From positions 1 through 64,000 of the forward strand of contig CAZNKR010000001.1 of the NCBI GenBank assembly GCA_964573715.1: 64,000 bases of DNA, written 5' to 3'. The notes under the pieces are model-generated. The model saw only the letters and a list, made by a program, of their open reading frames with translations, was not told the DNA's origin and did no database searches. This DNA is from SVEL01 sp964573715. GTDB taxonomy: Bacteria; Bacillota; Clostridia; Lachnospirales; Lachnospiraceae. This document shows positions 35,617-44,276 of this stretch, piece after piece (the first letter of the stretch is position 1; each line of letters starts with the position of its first letter). A program made the position numbers and the translations under genes.

Positions 35617-35675
35617 AATATCCTCCTAAACATTATCAAATGTTCAAATCTTTTTCCACACCACATATGTGTAGA

Positions 35676-35704
35676 ATTATAGCACATTTAATAATTTTTA
35701 ACAA
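35676..35704 (-). promoter_or_regulatory. Sigma-A promoter of codY
   Basis: TTGTTA is followed after 17 bp by TATAAT, with TGC directly before the -10 (extended -10), on the minus strand. The predicted start is about 50-55 bp before the codY ATG. Confidence 0.8.
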
Positions 35705-35709
35705 GATAC

Positions 35710-35755
35710 GTTGCAAAATTCCAAAAATTATATACAATTTTCAGACTTGTGCAAC
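35710..35755 (-). promoter_or_regulatory. Long imperfect dyad abutting the codY -35 box
   Basis: On the minus strand GTTGCACAAGTCTGAAAATT faces AATTTTTGGAATTTTGCAAC across a six-base GTATAT loop. About 18 of 20 positions pair, counting two G-T pairs. It ends five bases before the -35 box and is followed by no T tract, so it is more operator-like than terminator-like. Each arm contains a 15-mer matching the CodY consensus AATTTTCWGAAAATT at 11 of 15 positions. It could also slow or end topA transcription. Confidence 0.45.
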
Positions 35756-35778
35756 ATTTATAAGCATTTACTGAAAAA

Positions 35779-37857
35779 TTAATTTTCTTTATTTTCTTTA
35801 TTCTCGATATATCCACATTGATCATTTGCGCATGCAAGCTTATTGCCTTTTTCCACCATATATCCCCCACAATCAGGGCATTTCTTCTCTATTGGTTTTT
35901 GCCAAGACATAAAATCACATTCTGGATTAGAGATACAGCCATAATATCTACGACCTTTTTTAGTCATTCTTATGACGATATCTTCTCCACATTTTGGACA
36001 CTTAACACCTATTTTTTCAAAATATGGTTTTGTGTTTCTACAATCAGGGAATCCAGGACAAGCTAAAAACTTGCCATGAGGTCCATACTTTATAACCATA
36101 TTTTTTCCGCAAACGTCACAAATAACATCTGTTTCTTCATCTTTAATTTCTATTTTTTCAAGGGCCTTTTCTGCATTTTTAATTGCTTCATCTAGATCTG
36201 GATAAAAATTTCTAATAACTGTTTTCCATGCCACATTGCCTTCTTCAACCATATCCAATAAAGATTCCAAATTAGCAGTAAAGCTTGTATCAACAATGGC
36301 TGGAAATGCTGTTTTCATAACCCTATTAACTGCTTCACCAAGTTCTGTTACATATAAATTTTTATTTTCCTTTGCAACATATCTTCTAGAAATAATAGTT
36401 GTAATAGTAGGTGCGTAAGTACTAGGTCTTCCAATTCCTTGTTCTTCAAGCGCCTTTACCAATGCTGCTTCAGTAAAGTGTGCAGGTGGTTGCGTAAAAT
36501 GCTGCTTATTATCAAATCCCGAGCATTCAAGCTTACTTTCCTTTGTAATCTTTCCTAACATAACATTTGATTCAGGCTTTTCTTCATCTGAATCAGTATA
36601 CACAGACATAAATCCATCAAAAGAAATCTTTGATGTTGCAACTGTAAAAATATATCCTGCACTTTCTATTTTAATAGAAGTTGTATCATACACAGCACTG
36701 TCCATACGGCTTGCTGTGAATCTTTTCCATATAAGCTGATAAAGTCTAAATAAATCCCTTGAAAGTTCGTCCTTTACTGTTGCTGGAGATAATTCAATAT
36801 TTGTTGGTCTTATTGCTTCATGAGCATCTTGTATTTTTTTGCTGTTTTTCTTAGCATACTCATGGTTTCCTACATACTGGCTACCATAATTTTTTTCTAT
36901 ATATTCTCTTGCAGTAGCATCAGCTTCCTCAGAAATACGAGTTGAATCTGTACGCAAATAAGTAATTAAACCAATTGTGCCATGACCTTTAATATCTACA
37001 CCTTCGTATAACTGTTGCGCTAATCTCATGGTTTTCTGAGTTGAGAAATTCAAAGCCTTTGAAGCTTCCTGTTGTAATGTACTAGTTGTAAATGGTATAG
37101 GAGCCTTTTTAACTCTTTCGCCATTCTTAATGTCAATAACTTTAAATTTATCTTTTTTTACTGCCGACATTATCTTTTGTGTTTCTTCTTCACTAGATAT
37201 TGTCATTTTGCCATTTTTGTCACCATGAAATTTTGCAACAAGTGGTTTCTTTTCTCCCTCAACTAAAAAAGTAGCTTCAAGAGACCAGTATTCTTCTGGA
37301 ATAAAGGCATCTATTTCTTCTTCTCGGTCGCAAATCATACGTAAAGATACAGACTGAACACGTCCAGCACTTAAGCCCCTTTTGATTTTATCCCATAAAA
37401 GCGGGCTAATTCCATAGCCTACCATTCTATCTAATATACGTCTTGCCTGTTGAGCATCAACTAAGTCCATATCTATTTCTCTTGGATTCTTTAATGATTC
37501 CTTTATAGCATTTTTTGTAATCTCATTAAAGGTAATTCTTTTCATCTGGTTATCTTCAAGCTTAAGAGCCTTTGACAAATGCCATGAAATAGCTTCACCT
37601 TCACGATCGGGATCAGTTGCAAGATAAACTATATCAGCTTTTTTTACTTGCTTTCTAAGTTCAGCTAATTTATCTCCTTTTCCTCGAATAGTAATATACT
37701 TTGGCTCATAGTCATTTTCAACATCTACACCTAATGTACTCTTAGGTAAATCTCTCACATGACCATTTGAAGCAGCTACCTCATAATTATTTCCTAGAAA
37801 CTTTTTAATTGTTTTAACTTTTGCAGGTGATTCCACTATCACAAAATATTTGGCCAT
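35779..37857 (-). CDS. topA: DNA topoisomerase I
   Basis: TopA relaxes negative supercoils. The 692-residue protein opens with the Toprim domain (YFVIVESPAKVKTIKKFL, ATDPDREGEAISWHL). The central domain holds the catalytic tyrosine in GLITYLRTDSTRIS, and three Cys4 zinc-ribbon repeats close the protein (CDVCGK, CPKCGE, CPDCGG). All motifs are complete. In B. subtilis topA is separated from codY by trmFO, xerC and hslVU; here codY follows directly. Confidence 0.97.
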   Translation of the reverse strand: MAKYFVIVESPAKVKTIKKFLGNNYEVAASNGHVRDLPKSTLGVDVENDYEPKYITIRGKGDKLAELRKQVKKADIVYLATDPDREGEAISWHLSKALKLEDNQMKRITFNEITKNAIKESLKNPREIDMDLVDAQQARRILDRMVGYGISPLLWDKIKRGLSAGRVQSVSLRMICDREEEIDAFIPEEYWSLEATFLVEGEKKPLVAKFHGDKNGKMTISSEEETQKIMSAVKKDKFKVIDIKNGERVKKAPIPFTTSTLQQEASKALNFSTQKTMRLAQQLYEGVDIKGHGTIGLITYLRTDSTRISEEADATAREYIEKNYGSQYVGNHEYAKKNSKKIQDAHEAIRPTNIELSPATVKDELSRDLFRLYQLIWKRFTASRMDSAVYDTTSIKIESAGYIFTVATSKISFDGFMSVYTDSDEEKPESNVMLGKITKESKLECSGFDNKQHFTQPPAHFTEAALVKALEEQGIGRPSTYAPTITTIISRRYVAKENKNLYVTELGEAVNRVMKTAFPAIVDTSFTANLESLLDMVEEGNVAWKTVIRNFYPDLDEAIKNAEKALEKIEIKDEETDVICDVCGKNMVIKYGPHGKFLACPGFPDCRNTKPYFEKIGVKCPKCGEDIVIRMTKKGRRYYGCISNPECDFMSWQKPIEKKCPDCGGYMVEKGNKLACANDQCGYIENKENKEN

Positions 37858-37900
37858 ATTCTCACATCTCTTTCTTTGCTGTTACAACTTCTTATTTATG

Positions 37901-38992
37901 TCAGCTATCTAATATCGTACATTTAACATACTGACCTTTTGAAGTCTCCTCTACTAGTCCTTTGAACTGTAGTATCGTTAATTTTTCATAAACTTCTTCT
38001 ATTCCCATCTTAGATTTATACACAATTTCTTCTATAGAAGATGGCGATAAATCGAGACAACTATACATCACTTCAAATTCTTTTTCAAGACCAATATTAT
38101 TTTTTTTATTTTCAATCTGCTCATAAACACCTAATTCGTTGGCTACCTGTTTTGCTTCTATAAGAGGAATTGCTCCTTCAAGAATAAGTCGATTACAGCC
38201 AACGCTTAAGGGATCAGAAATTCTTCCTGGCAATGCATATACAGTTTTTCCCTGAGTTAAAGCATGATCAATTGTAATAAAGGAACCACTTTTTTGTTTT
38301 GCCTCCACCATAATCACTCCATCAGATAGACCGGAAATTATTCTGTTTCTAAGAGGAAATCTATATGCAAGAGGCTCAGATTTAGGAGCATACTCTGATA
38401 GTATCCCTCCATTATCTATAATGTGCTTAAATAATTCTATATTTTCTTTTGGATAACAAATATCCACACCGCACCCACACACAGCATAGGTTTTTCCTCC
38501 ACCCGTAATACAGCCCCTATGTGAAGCAGCATCTATTCCCCTTGCAAGACCACTGATTATATTAATACCATATGCCGCTAGCTCACCTGCAAGCTTTGGT
38601 GCAACTATTTTTCCATATTCACTATAATTTCTTGCCCCAACCATACCAATAGCAGGAATTTCATCACTTGGCAATTCCCCTCTGTAATATAAAACATAAG
38701 GATGATCTGGTATGTTTATTAATCTTTTAGGAAAATCCTTTGCACCATAATGTGTAAATTTAATATTATATTTCCCCATATAGCTTAAAGCTTCCTTAAA
38801 GTTAAATTCTTTTTTGGCTATTACTATCTTTTCTATATCTAAATTTTTTAATACATTGGTGGCTTTTAATAGCTTTGGGCTTGCTTCATAAATATCCTTT
38901 GCTGTTTCAAAAAAACCAAATAGCTTATTCATTTTTCCATGCCACATATCTTCAATATGACTTAACCATATATAATATTCGTATTCTGTCAT
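37901..38992 (-). CDS. dprA: DNA processing protein DprA
   Basis: DprA loads RecA onto incoming single-stranded DNA in transformation. The 363-residue protein has an N-terminal helical region and the Rossmann-like domain with GMVGARNYSEYG, ISGLARGIDAASHRG, and the terminal winged-helix DML1-like domain (SSIEEIVYKSKMGIEEVYEK). It lies 10 bp after the YifB/ComM gene and upstream of topA, the order seen in many Firmicutes. Confidence 0.94.
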   Translation of the reverse strand: MTEYEYYIWLSHIEDMWHGKMNKLFGFFETAKDIYEASPKLLKATNVLKNLDIEKIVIAKKEFNFKEALSYMGKYNIKFTHYGAKDFPKRLINIPDHPYVLYYRGELPSDEIPAIGMVGARNYSEYGKIVAPKLAGELAAYGINIISGLARGIDAASHRGCITGGGKTYAVCGCGVDICYPKENIELFKHIIDNGGILSEYAPKSEPLAYRFPLRNRIISGLSDGVIMVEAKQKSGSFITIDHALTQGKTVYALPGRISDPLSVGCNRLILEGAIPLIEAKQVANELGVYEQIENKKNNIGLEKEFEVMYSCLDLSPSSIEEIVYKSKMGIEEVYEKLTILQFKGLVEETSKGQYVKCTILDS

Positions 38993-39002
38993 TTTTCCTC
39001 CA

Positions 39003-40517
39003 TTACCTAAAAAGCCTATATCCTAATGCTTCTGTAATATGTTTAGAATTTATTTTTTCCTCTTGTTCAATATCTGCAATTGTCCTGGCAACTTTAATTA
39101 TTTTATAATAGGCTCTTGCACTAAGTTTAAATTTTTTATATGCCATATCTAACATGTCTTTTGCTTTTTTATCCATGGGACAATATTTTGACACTTCGTT
39201 AGAATTCATATCAGAATTATATGCATCATTTCTTCCAAATCTGCTTATCTGCATTTTTCTTCCAGTATTAACCATTTCCTCCATTGTTTTTGAATCCATA
39301 TCGCTTCTTTTTTCATCAGTTAATTCTTCAAGCTTTATCAAGGGAGTATTTACACAAATATCAATTCTATCTAAAATAGGCCCACTTATTCTTCCTAAAT
39401 AATTATCAACTTGCTTTTGTGAGCAATTACATCTACTCCTGTCGGGATAGTAACCACATTTACATGGATTGGTTGCTCCAACAAGCATTACAGATGCTGG
39501 AAACTCATATATACCACTTGCCCTGCTTATGGTTATTTTCCCACTTTCAAGGGGTTGTCTTAAAACATCAATAGTATCTTTCTTAAACTCTGCAAGCTCA
39601 TCTAAAAACAGTACACCTCTATGAGCAAGAGTCATCTCTCCAGGCTTTGGTATACTTCCCCCACCTACAAGGGCAATTTGTGTAATAGTATGATGTGGAC
39701 AACGAAAAGGCCTTTTATTCAAAAAAGGTGTACCCTCTAGTTTTCCTGCAACAGAGTAAATTCTTGTAATTTCCAAACATTCTGAAATATCAGGTTTTGG
39801 CAAAATAGATGGAATTCTTGATGCAATCATTGATTTTCCTGCACCAGGTGGACCAATAAGTAACAAATGATGCATTCCACACGCCGCAATAACAGCTGCT
39901 CTCTTTGTAGTTTCTTGCCCTCTAACGTCTGCAAAATCTAAAGCATATTCATTTTTGCTTTTTTCAAATTCTTCCGTAATATCATATTTATATGGAGAAA
40001 TGTTAAATCCATTGTTTATAAGTTCAATAGCTTCCTTTATATTATTCACACCATATACTGCTATTTCTTTTGCTATTCCACCTTCTTTCTCATTTTCTTT
40101 TGGCAGAATGACCTTTGTAAATCCATGCTCTTTTGCATCTAAAACCACAGATAATATTCCATTGATTTTATTGACAGAACCGTCAAGACTTAATTCACCA
40201 ATAATAAGGGTGTCTGATAGTTTGTCTCCATACACTATCCCTAGTGATTTAAGAATACCTATTGCTATAGGAAGATCAAAATAATTTCCAGTCTTTCTTA
40301 AATTAGCTGGAGATAAATTTACAGTAATTCTTTTTGGTGGCAATAATACACCTGTATTTTTAATCGCCGTCCTTACTCTTTCTTTTGATTCTTTTACCTC
40401 TGAATTTAATAATCCAACCATATCAAAAACAGGCAGTCCATCACTAATGTCTACCTCTACATTTATTTTTTGCATTCTAACGCCATATATTGACGCACTA
40501 TAAATTTTACTAAACAC
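39003..40517 (-). CDS. YifB/ComM family Mg-chelatase-like AAA+ ATPase
   Basis: The 504-residue protein has an N-terminal Lon-like (ChlI) domain (MQKINVEVDISDGLPVFDMV) and a central AAA+ Mg-chelatase domain with Walker A LIGPPGAGKSMIASRIPSIL. A VLFLDELAEF Walker B and a C-terminal region with a zinc-like CKCGYYPDRSRCNCS segment follow. ComM-type proteins help branch migration in natural transformation. The GTG start at 40517 is assumed; its ribosome site is weak. It is coupled to dprA. Confidence 0.9.
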   Translation of the reverse strand: MFSKIYSASIYGVRMQKINVEVDISDGLPVFDMVGLLNSEVKESKERVRTAIKNTGVLLPPKRITVNLSPANLRKTGNYFDLPIAIGILKSLGIVYGDKLSDTLIIGELSLDGSVNKINGILSVVLDAKEHGFTKVILPKENEKEGGIAKEIAVYGVNNIKEAIELINNGFNISPYKYDITEEFEKSKNEYALDFADVRGQETTKRAAVIAACGMHHLLLIGPPGAGKSMIASRIPSILPKPDISECLEITRIYSVAGKLEGTPFLNKRPFRCPHHTITQIALVGGGSIPKPGEMTLAHRGVLFLDELAEFKKDTIDVLRQPLESGKITISRASGIYEFPASVMLVGATNPCKCGYYPDRSRCNCSQKQVDNYLGRISGPILDRIDICVNTPLIKLEELTDEKRSDMDSKTMEEMVNTGRKMQISRFGRNDAYNSDMNSNEVSKYCPMDKKAKDMLDMAYKKFKLSARAYYKIIKVARTIADIEQEEKINSKHITEALGYRLFR

Positions 40518-40552
40518 TATAATATTTGGGAAAATACTTTAGATAAAGATAT

Positions 40553-40576
40553 GTAAGGCTGAATAATCAGCCTTAC
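40553..40576 (-). terminator. Perfect 10-bp hairpin between the aminotransferase and yifB
   Basis: Arms GTAAGGCTGA and TCAGCCTTAC surround a four-base ATAA loop, with all ten pairs perfect. Downstream on the minus strand is a modest T-rich run (ATATCTTTATC) and not a full T tract. It probably ends the aminotransferase transcript; an operator role for yifB is an alternative. Confidence 0.5.
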
Positions 40577-40603
40577 TAAAGATGAATTCATATTATCAAA
40601 AAA

Positions 40604-41611
40604 TTAATTTATTTTCAACCACTCCACAAAATTTTCTTTTAAACTTTCTTTCATTGGTACATTTAATTCAATAAAAGTTTTATCTAGTGCCTCAAAAACA
40701 GTTATCATATTCTGTTTTGTCGCATTTTCTCCCATATGTCCTATCCTGATAACTTTTCCCCTCAAATAATCAAAGGAACCAGTTAATAAAATATTCTTAT
40801 CCTTCATATGAGACAAAATTTCATTTTCACTTGTACCCTTAGGTATCATAAATACTGTAACTGTATCTGAAAAGCCTGATTTTTGATATAGTTTTAATCC
40901 GCTCTTTGTCAATGCATATCTGGTTGCAGCAGCTATCTTTTTGTGTCTATTAATTGTATCTGGTTTGATATTAAGTACAGCTTCATGCAGACCACATATA
41001 TCACTAATAGGCATTGTATATGGAAACCATTTATCCTTGTAGTAATTTTTAAAGTTTGCCAAATTTCCATAAAAAGATTTAACCGGAGTCATCCTATTAT
41101 ATATTACTTTCTTTGCAGCTTCACTAATTGTCACTAAGGTTAGTCCAACTGGTGCAGATAATGCTTTTTGAGAACCACCACATAAAATATCAATTTGCCA
41201 TTCATCTACCATAACTTCATTTCCAAACATTCCAGAAACTGAATCTACAACTGTAAGTATTCCGTAGGATTTTAACAATGGGCAAATTCTTTTAATATCA
41301 TTAAGCATACCGCTAGGTGTATCACAATGAACCACTGTTGCATATATCCCATTGTCAATAACCAAAACTCTATCATTCTCCTCTGTTAATGAGGCACATG
41401 CCGCTTCAAGGCCAAGGATTCCTTCTCCTGATAAAATCAATGTTTCATTTTGTGTAAATAAAAGGCTACTAATTTTCTTACAAGTATCAACATAAAATTC
41501 AACAAAATCCTCATCAATGTCTGGATTTGTACATGGAATTGCTCTAGCCTCTCTAACATTCTTTGCCACCATTGTTGGCCCTGGTGTCATAACAAGATAA
41601 TCTGTTTTCAT
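40604..41611 (-). CDS. PLP-dependent aminotransferase (class V, AGXT-like) with an internal deletion
   Basis: The product of 335 residues belongs to the alanine-glyoxylate/serine-pyruvate aminotransferase group. The PLP aspartate is in LTVVDSVSGMFG (Asp123) and the Schiff-base lysine in GGSQKALSAP (Lys149). Family members usually run LVIDNGIYG, then about 45 residues, then TVVHCDTPSG; here residues 85-100 read LVIDNGIYATVVHCDT with nothing between. The frame is kept. The missing part belongs to the large domain, so activity is doubtful. Substrate cannot be told from sequence. It is monocistronic between two terminator-like hairpins. Confidence 0.75.
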   Translation of the reverse strand: MKTDYLVMTPGPTMVAKNVREARAIPCTNPDIDEDFVEFYVDTCKKISSLLFTQNETLILSGEGILGLEAACASLTEENDRVLVIDNGIYATVVHCDTPSGMLNDIKRICPLLKSYGILTVVDSVSGMFGNEVMVDEWQIDILCGGSQKALSAPVGLTLVTISEAAKKVIYNRMTPVKSFYGNLANFKNYYKDKWFPYTMPISDICGLHEAVLNIKPDTINRHKKIAAATRYALTKSGLKLYQKSGFSDTVTVFMIPKGTSENEILSHMKDKNILLTGSFDYLRGKVIRIGHMGENATKQNMITVFEALDKTFIELNVPMKESLKENFVEWLKIN

Positions 41612-41660
41612 ATTTCTTACCTCTTTTATTTTATTATGTGAATGTTATCATAAAAGAAAA

Positions 41661-41705
41661 AAAACTGGAATAGCCAGAATATAAATTTTAGGCCATACCA
41701 GTTTT
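41661..41705 (-). terminator. Terminator after the AEC transporter
   Basis: On the minus strand AAAACTGG pairs with CCAGTTTT, with additional GGCC/GGCT pairing inside, and the stem runs into eight T residues. Confidence 0.85.
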
Positions 41706-41715
41706 GATTTTAATT

Positions 41716-42642
41716 TTATATTTTCAAGAAAAATAATACTAAAGGAATAGAAAATACAGACAATATTGTTGAAATAAACACTGCTTTCGCTGCAAGCTTT
41801 TCGTCCCCTTTATATTCTATTGCAAACATTATAGCATTAGTTGCTATTGGCATTAGTAAAAGAATCATCATAACTCCAAATAATAAACTATCATGAATAA
41901 AATATTTTACAGTTGGAAATAAAATTATTGGTATTACTATCTGTTTGATAACACAAAACAAGTACACTTTACCTTCGTTAAACACCTCTCTAATAGCCAT
42001 AGTAGCTAAAGTAGAGCCCATTAATAGCATAGCTAATGGTGTGGTGGTAGAGCCAACTGAATTAATTGTTTTTGCTACTATATCCGGGAATCTTACATCA
42101 AATAAATATATAAATATGGCACCTACTGAAAAAATCACTCCTGGTGAAAATAATTTACCTATAGAAAATTTAGTGTTAACACCGCCACCATATCTAAGAA
42201 TTAATATTCCAATGGTAAATGAAGTAACATTAAATACTATATTTACAATTGCTGTATAAAAAACGGCTGTTTGGTCAAAAACTGCAGAAACTACAGGTAT
42301 ACCCATAAATCCAATATTTGAAAATGTCATCATAAATGAATATAAGCCCTGTTTTTTAACATCCGCTCTTATTAATTTAGCAATAATAATTCCAATTATT
42401 GGCATGGCAATATAAATAATTATGGAAGAAATAAATGTAGTTTTAACTGTATTAATATCAGGTCTTACTGGTAATGTTAATACAGAATCTATAATAAGTG
42501 CGGGCATGGTAACATGAAGTATCAGCTTTGTTAATTTTTGATTGAAATTTTTATCAAAGACTCCTACCTTAAGCAAAAAATATCCCAGAAAAATCATTAA
42601 AAAAAGTTGTATCATAATGTTGATTATTACTTGATTGTCCAT
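41716..42642 (-). CDS. AEC family (auxin efflux carrier-like) transporter
   Basis: The 308-residue membrane protein has about ten membrane helices and the two-half inverted-repeat layout of the AEC family. Typical segments are MIFLGYFLLKVGVFDK, ILHVTMPALIIDSVL, FSNIGFMGIPVVSAVF and LLMGSTLATM. Such proteins export organic acids or amino acids; the substrate is not predictable. It has a good promoter upstream and a terminator downstream, so it is a single-gene unit. Confidence 0.88.
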   Translation of the reverse strand: MDNQVIINIMIQLFLMIFLGYFLLKVGVFDKNFNQKLTKLILHVTMPALIIDSVLTLPVRPDINTVKTTFISSIIIYIAMPIIGIIIAKLIRADVKKQGLYSFMMTFSNIGFMGIPVVSAVFDQTAVFYTAIVNIVFNVTSFTIGILILRYGGGVNTKFSIGKLFSPGVIFSVGAIFIYLFDVRFPDIVAKTINSVGSTTTPLAMLLMGSTLATMAIREVFNEGKVYLFCVIKQIVIPIILFPTVKYFIHDSLLFGVMMILLLMPIATNAIMFAIEYKGDEKLAAKAVFISTILSVFSIPLVLFFLKI

Positions 42643-42683
42643 TGTATCCTCTTTCTTGTCTCCATAATTAATGCATAAAATGT

Positions 42684-42712
42684 ATCATATATTTATTTTA
42701 TCATTTAGTCAA
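42684..42712 (-). promoter_or_regulatory. Sigma-A promoter of the AEC transporter
   Basis: TTGACT is followed after 17 bp by TATGAT on the minus strand. The predicted start is about 35 bp before the ATG at 42642. Confidence 0.7.
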
Positions 42713-42743
42713 CAATTTTTTAGATACTTTATTACATAAGCTA

Positions 42744-42959
42744 TTACTCATTATCCTCCATATACTTTTTAAGCTTTATTAATGCCTTCTTTTCTATCCT
42801 ACTTACATAGCTTCTTGAAATTTTCATTTCATCTGCTAATTCCCTTTGTGTCACAGGATATTATGTCTAAAATATTTATTACATTTCCCTCTTTGTCAGT
42901 ACCTATAGGTTCATACAAGCTTACTTCTCTATTCTTTTTTTCTCACTACGAAGGAACAT
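42744..42959 (-). pseudogene. sigK: Remnant of the sporulation sigma factor SigK (frameshifted, truncated)
   Basis: Three pieces in different frames read in order like the C-terminal half of SigK. First comes MFLRSEKKRIE (42959 downward), then a frame change into EVSLYEPIGTDKEGNVINIL with DIIS, then another into VTQRELADEMKISRSYVSRI with EKKALIKLKKYMEDNE and a stop at 42746-42744. Intact SigK has the same sequence around TDKEGNEI and ends TQREIAKELGISRSYVSRIE. About 45 codons of region 3-4 are missing at the second junction, and the N-terminal half is gone. SigE is a less good match. This is decay, not a gene. Confidence 0.8.
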
Positions 42960-42970
42960 CAAAAAAAGCT

Positions 42971-43036
42971 ACCAAAGAAAAGCACCTCAAGCAACATTTA
43001 TACATTGTATGTATAATCCTCGCTTAAAGTGCCTTT
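42971..43036 (-). terminator. Terminator after the U32 peptidase operon
   Basis: On the minus strand AAAGGCACTTTAAGC pairs with GCTTGAGGTGCTTTT (15 positions, three of them G-T), with a second perfect hairpin ATACAT/ATGTAT in the loop. A T-rich run CTTTTCTTTGG follows. Confidence 0.7.
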
Positions 43037-43040
43037 CCAA

Positions 43041-44267
43041 CTAATCTTCTTTTCTTCTAATTATATCAAATTTGTCTAATTTTACACCTAAATCAATATA
43101 AAGAACTTGTTTTGGATGTGGTGCAGATTCTACCATATTTCCATCCTCATCTTTAATACTTTTCACAGTAACCAAAAGATTGTTTCCATCTGGCTTCATG
43201 ACTTCAACAGTCTCACCAACGCTAAACTTATTACGCTGTTCAATACGATAGCTTCCCTCTACCTCATCCCCAATAATTCCTAGGTATGTGTATTCCTTAC
43301 AGTAGGTATTGCTGTCATATATTTGTGTGTTTTCATCTGGCTTTCCAAAGAAAAATCCAGTAGTATACTGTCTATACGTACATTTTGCTATCTCTGATTT
43401 ATAAAATGGTAATCTTTCCTCATAGTATTTTGGATCCTTTTTATAGTCATTAATTGCAAGACGATATGTTCTTGCAACAGTAGCAACATATAAAGCTGTC
43501 TTCATACGACCTTCTATTTTCAAACTATCAATTCCAGATTCCATAAGCTCTGGAATATGTTCAATCATACACAAATCCTTAGAATTGAAAATATATGTTC
43601 CTCGTTCATTTTCATATACTGGCATATATTGACCTGGTCTAGATTCTTCAACTACAGAGTATTTCCATCTACATGGATGAGTACATGCTCCTCTGTTTGC
43701 ATCTCGTCCGGCCATAAAGCTGCTAAGAAGGCATCTGCCTGAATAAGATATGCACATCGCCCCATGAATGAAGGTTTCTATTTCCAAATCATCTGGAATG
43801 TTTTCTCTTATTTCTTTTATTTCTCTAAGAGAAAGCTCCCTTGCTGATACAACTCTTTTAGCACCAAGTGAATGCCAAAAGTTGTAGGTTCCATAATTTG
43901 TATTATTTGCCTGTGTACTAATATGAAGCTCCATATCTGGAAGAACTTCCTTTGCTATAGTAAACACTGCGGGATCTGCAATAATTAATGCATCAGGTTT
44001 TACATCTTTAAGTTCTTCAAAATATTCTCTGACACCGGACAAATCATTATTGTGAGCAAGTATATTTGCTGTAACATATACCTTTACATCATGTTCATGA
44101 GCAAATTGAATTCCCTCTTTCATTTCTTCTAATGTGAAATTCTTAGCCTTTGCACGGAGTCCAAATGCCTCTCCCCCTATATATACTGCATCAGCTCCAT
44201 ATACAACAGCAACCTTTAATACTTCAAGGCTACTTGCTGGAATAAGTAATTCTGGTTTGCTATACAT
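43041..44267 (-). CDS. Peptidase U32 family protein
   Basis: The 408-residue protein has the U32 signature EIETFIHGAMCISYSGRCLL and the cysteine cluster CTHPCRW. The N-terminus KPELLIPASSLEVLKVAVVY GADAVYIGG is typical. Family members include TrhP/YegQ-type tRNA hydroxylation proteins and RlhA; the C-terminal beta domain (about residues 320-405) suits the TrhP type. The order with the SAM-dependent methyltransferase TrmR upstream matches the yrrMNO segment of B. subtilis. A role in 5-hydroxyuridine formation at tRNA position 34 is therefore likely but unproven. Confidence 0.85.
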   Translation of the reverse strand: MYSKPELLIPASSLEVLKVAVVYGADAVYIGGEAFGLRAKAKNFTLEEMKEGIQFAHEHDVKVYVTANILAHNNDLSGVREYFEELKDVKPDALIIADPAVFTIAKEVLPDMELHISTQANNTNYGTYNFWHSLGAKRVVSARELSLREIKEIRENIPDDLEIETFIHGAMCISYSGRCLLSSFMAGRDANRGACTHPCRWKYSVVEESRPGQYMPVYENERGTYIFNSKDLCMIEHIPELMESGIDSLKIEGRMKTALYVATVARTYRLAINDYKKDPKYYEERLPFYKSEIAKCTYRQYTTGFFFGKPDENTQIYDSNTYCKEYTYLGIIGDEVEGSYRIEQRNKFSVGETVEVMKPDGNNLLVTVKSIKDEDGNMVESAPHPKQVLYIDLGVKLDKFDIIRRKED

Positions 44268-44276
44268 AAATGCCTC

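Noticed and set aside
42782..43027. Plus-strand frame of 81 codons between the AEC and U32 genes
   Set aside because: It is opposite the sigK remnant and the terminator; the minus strand explains the sequence better.
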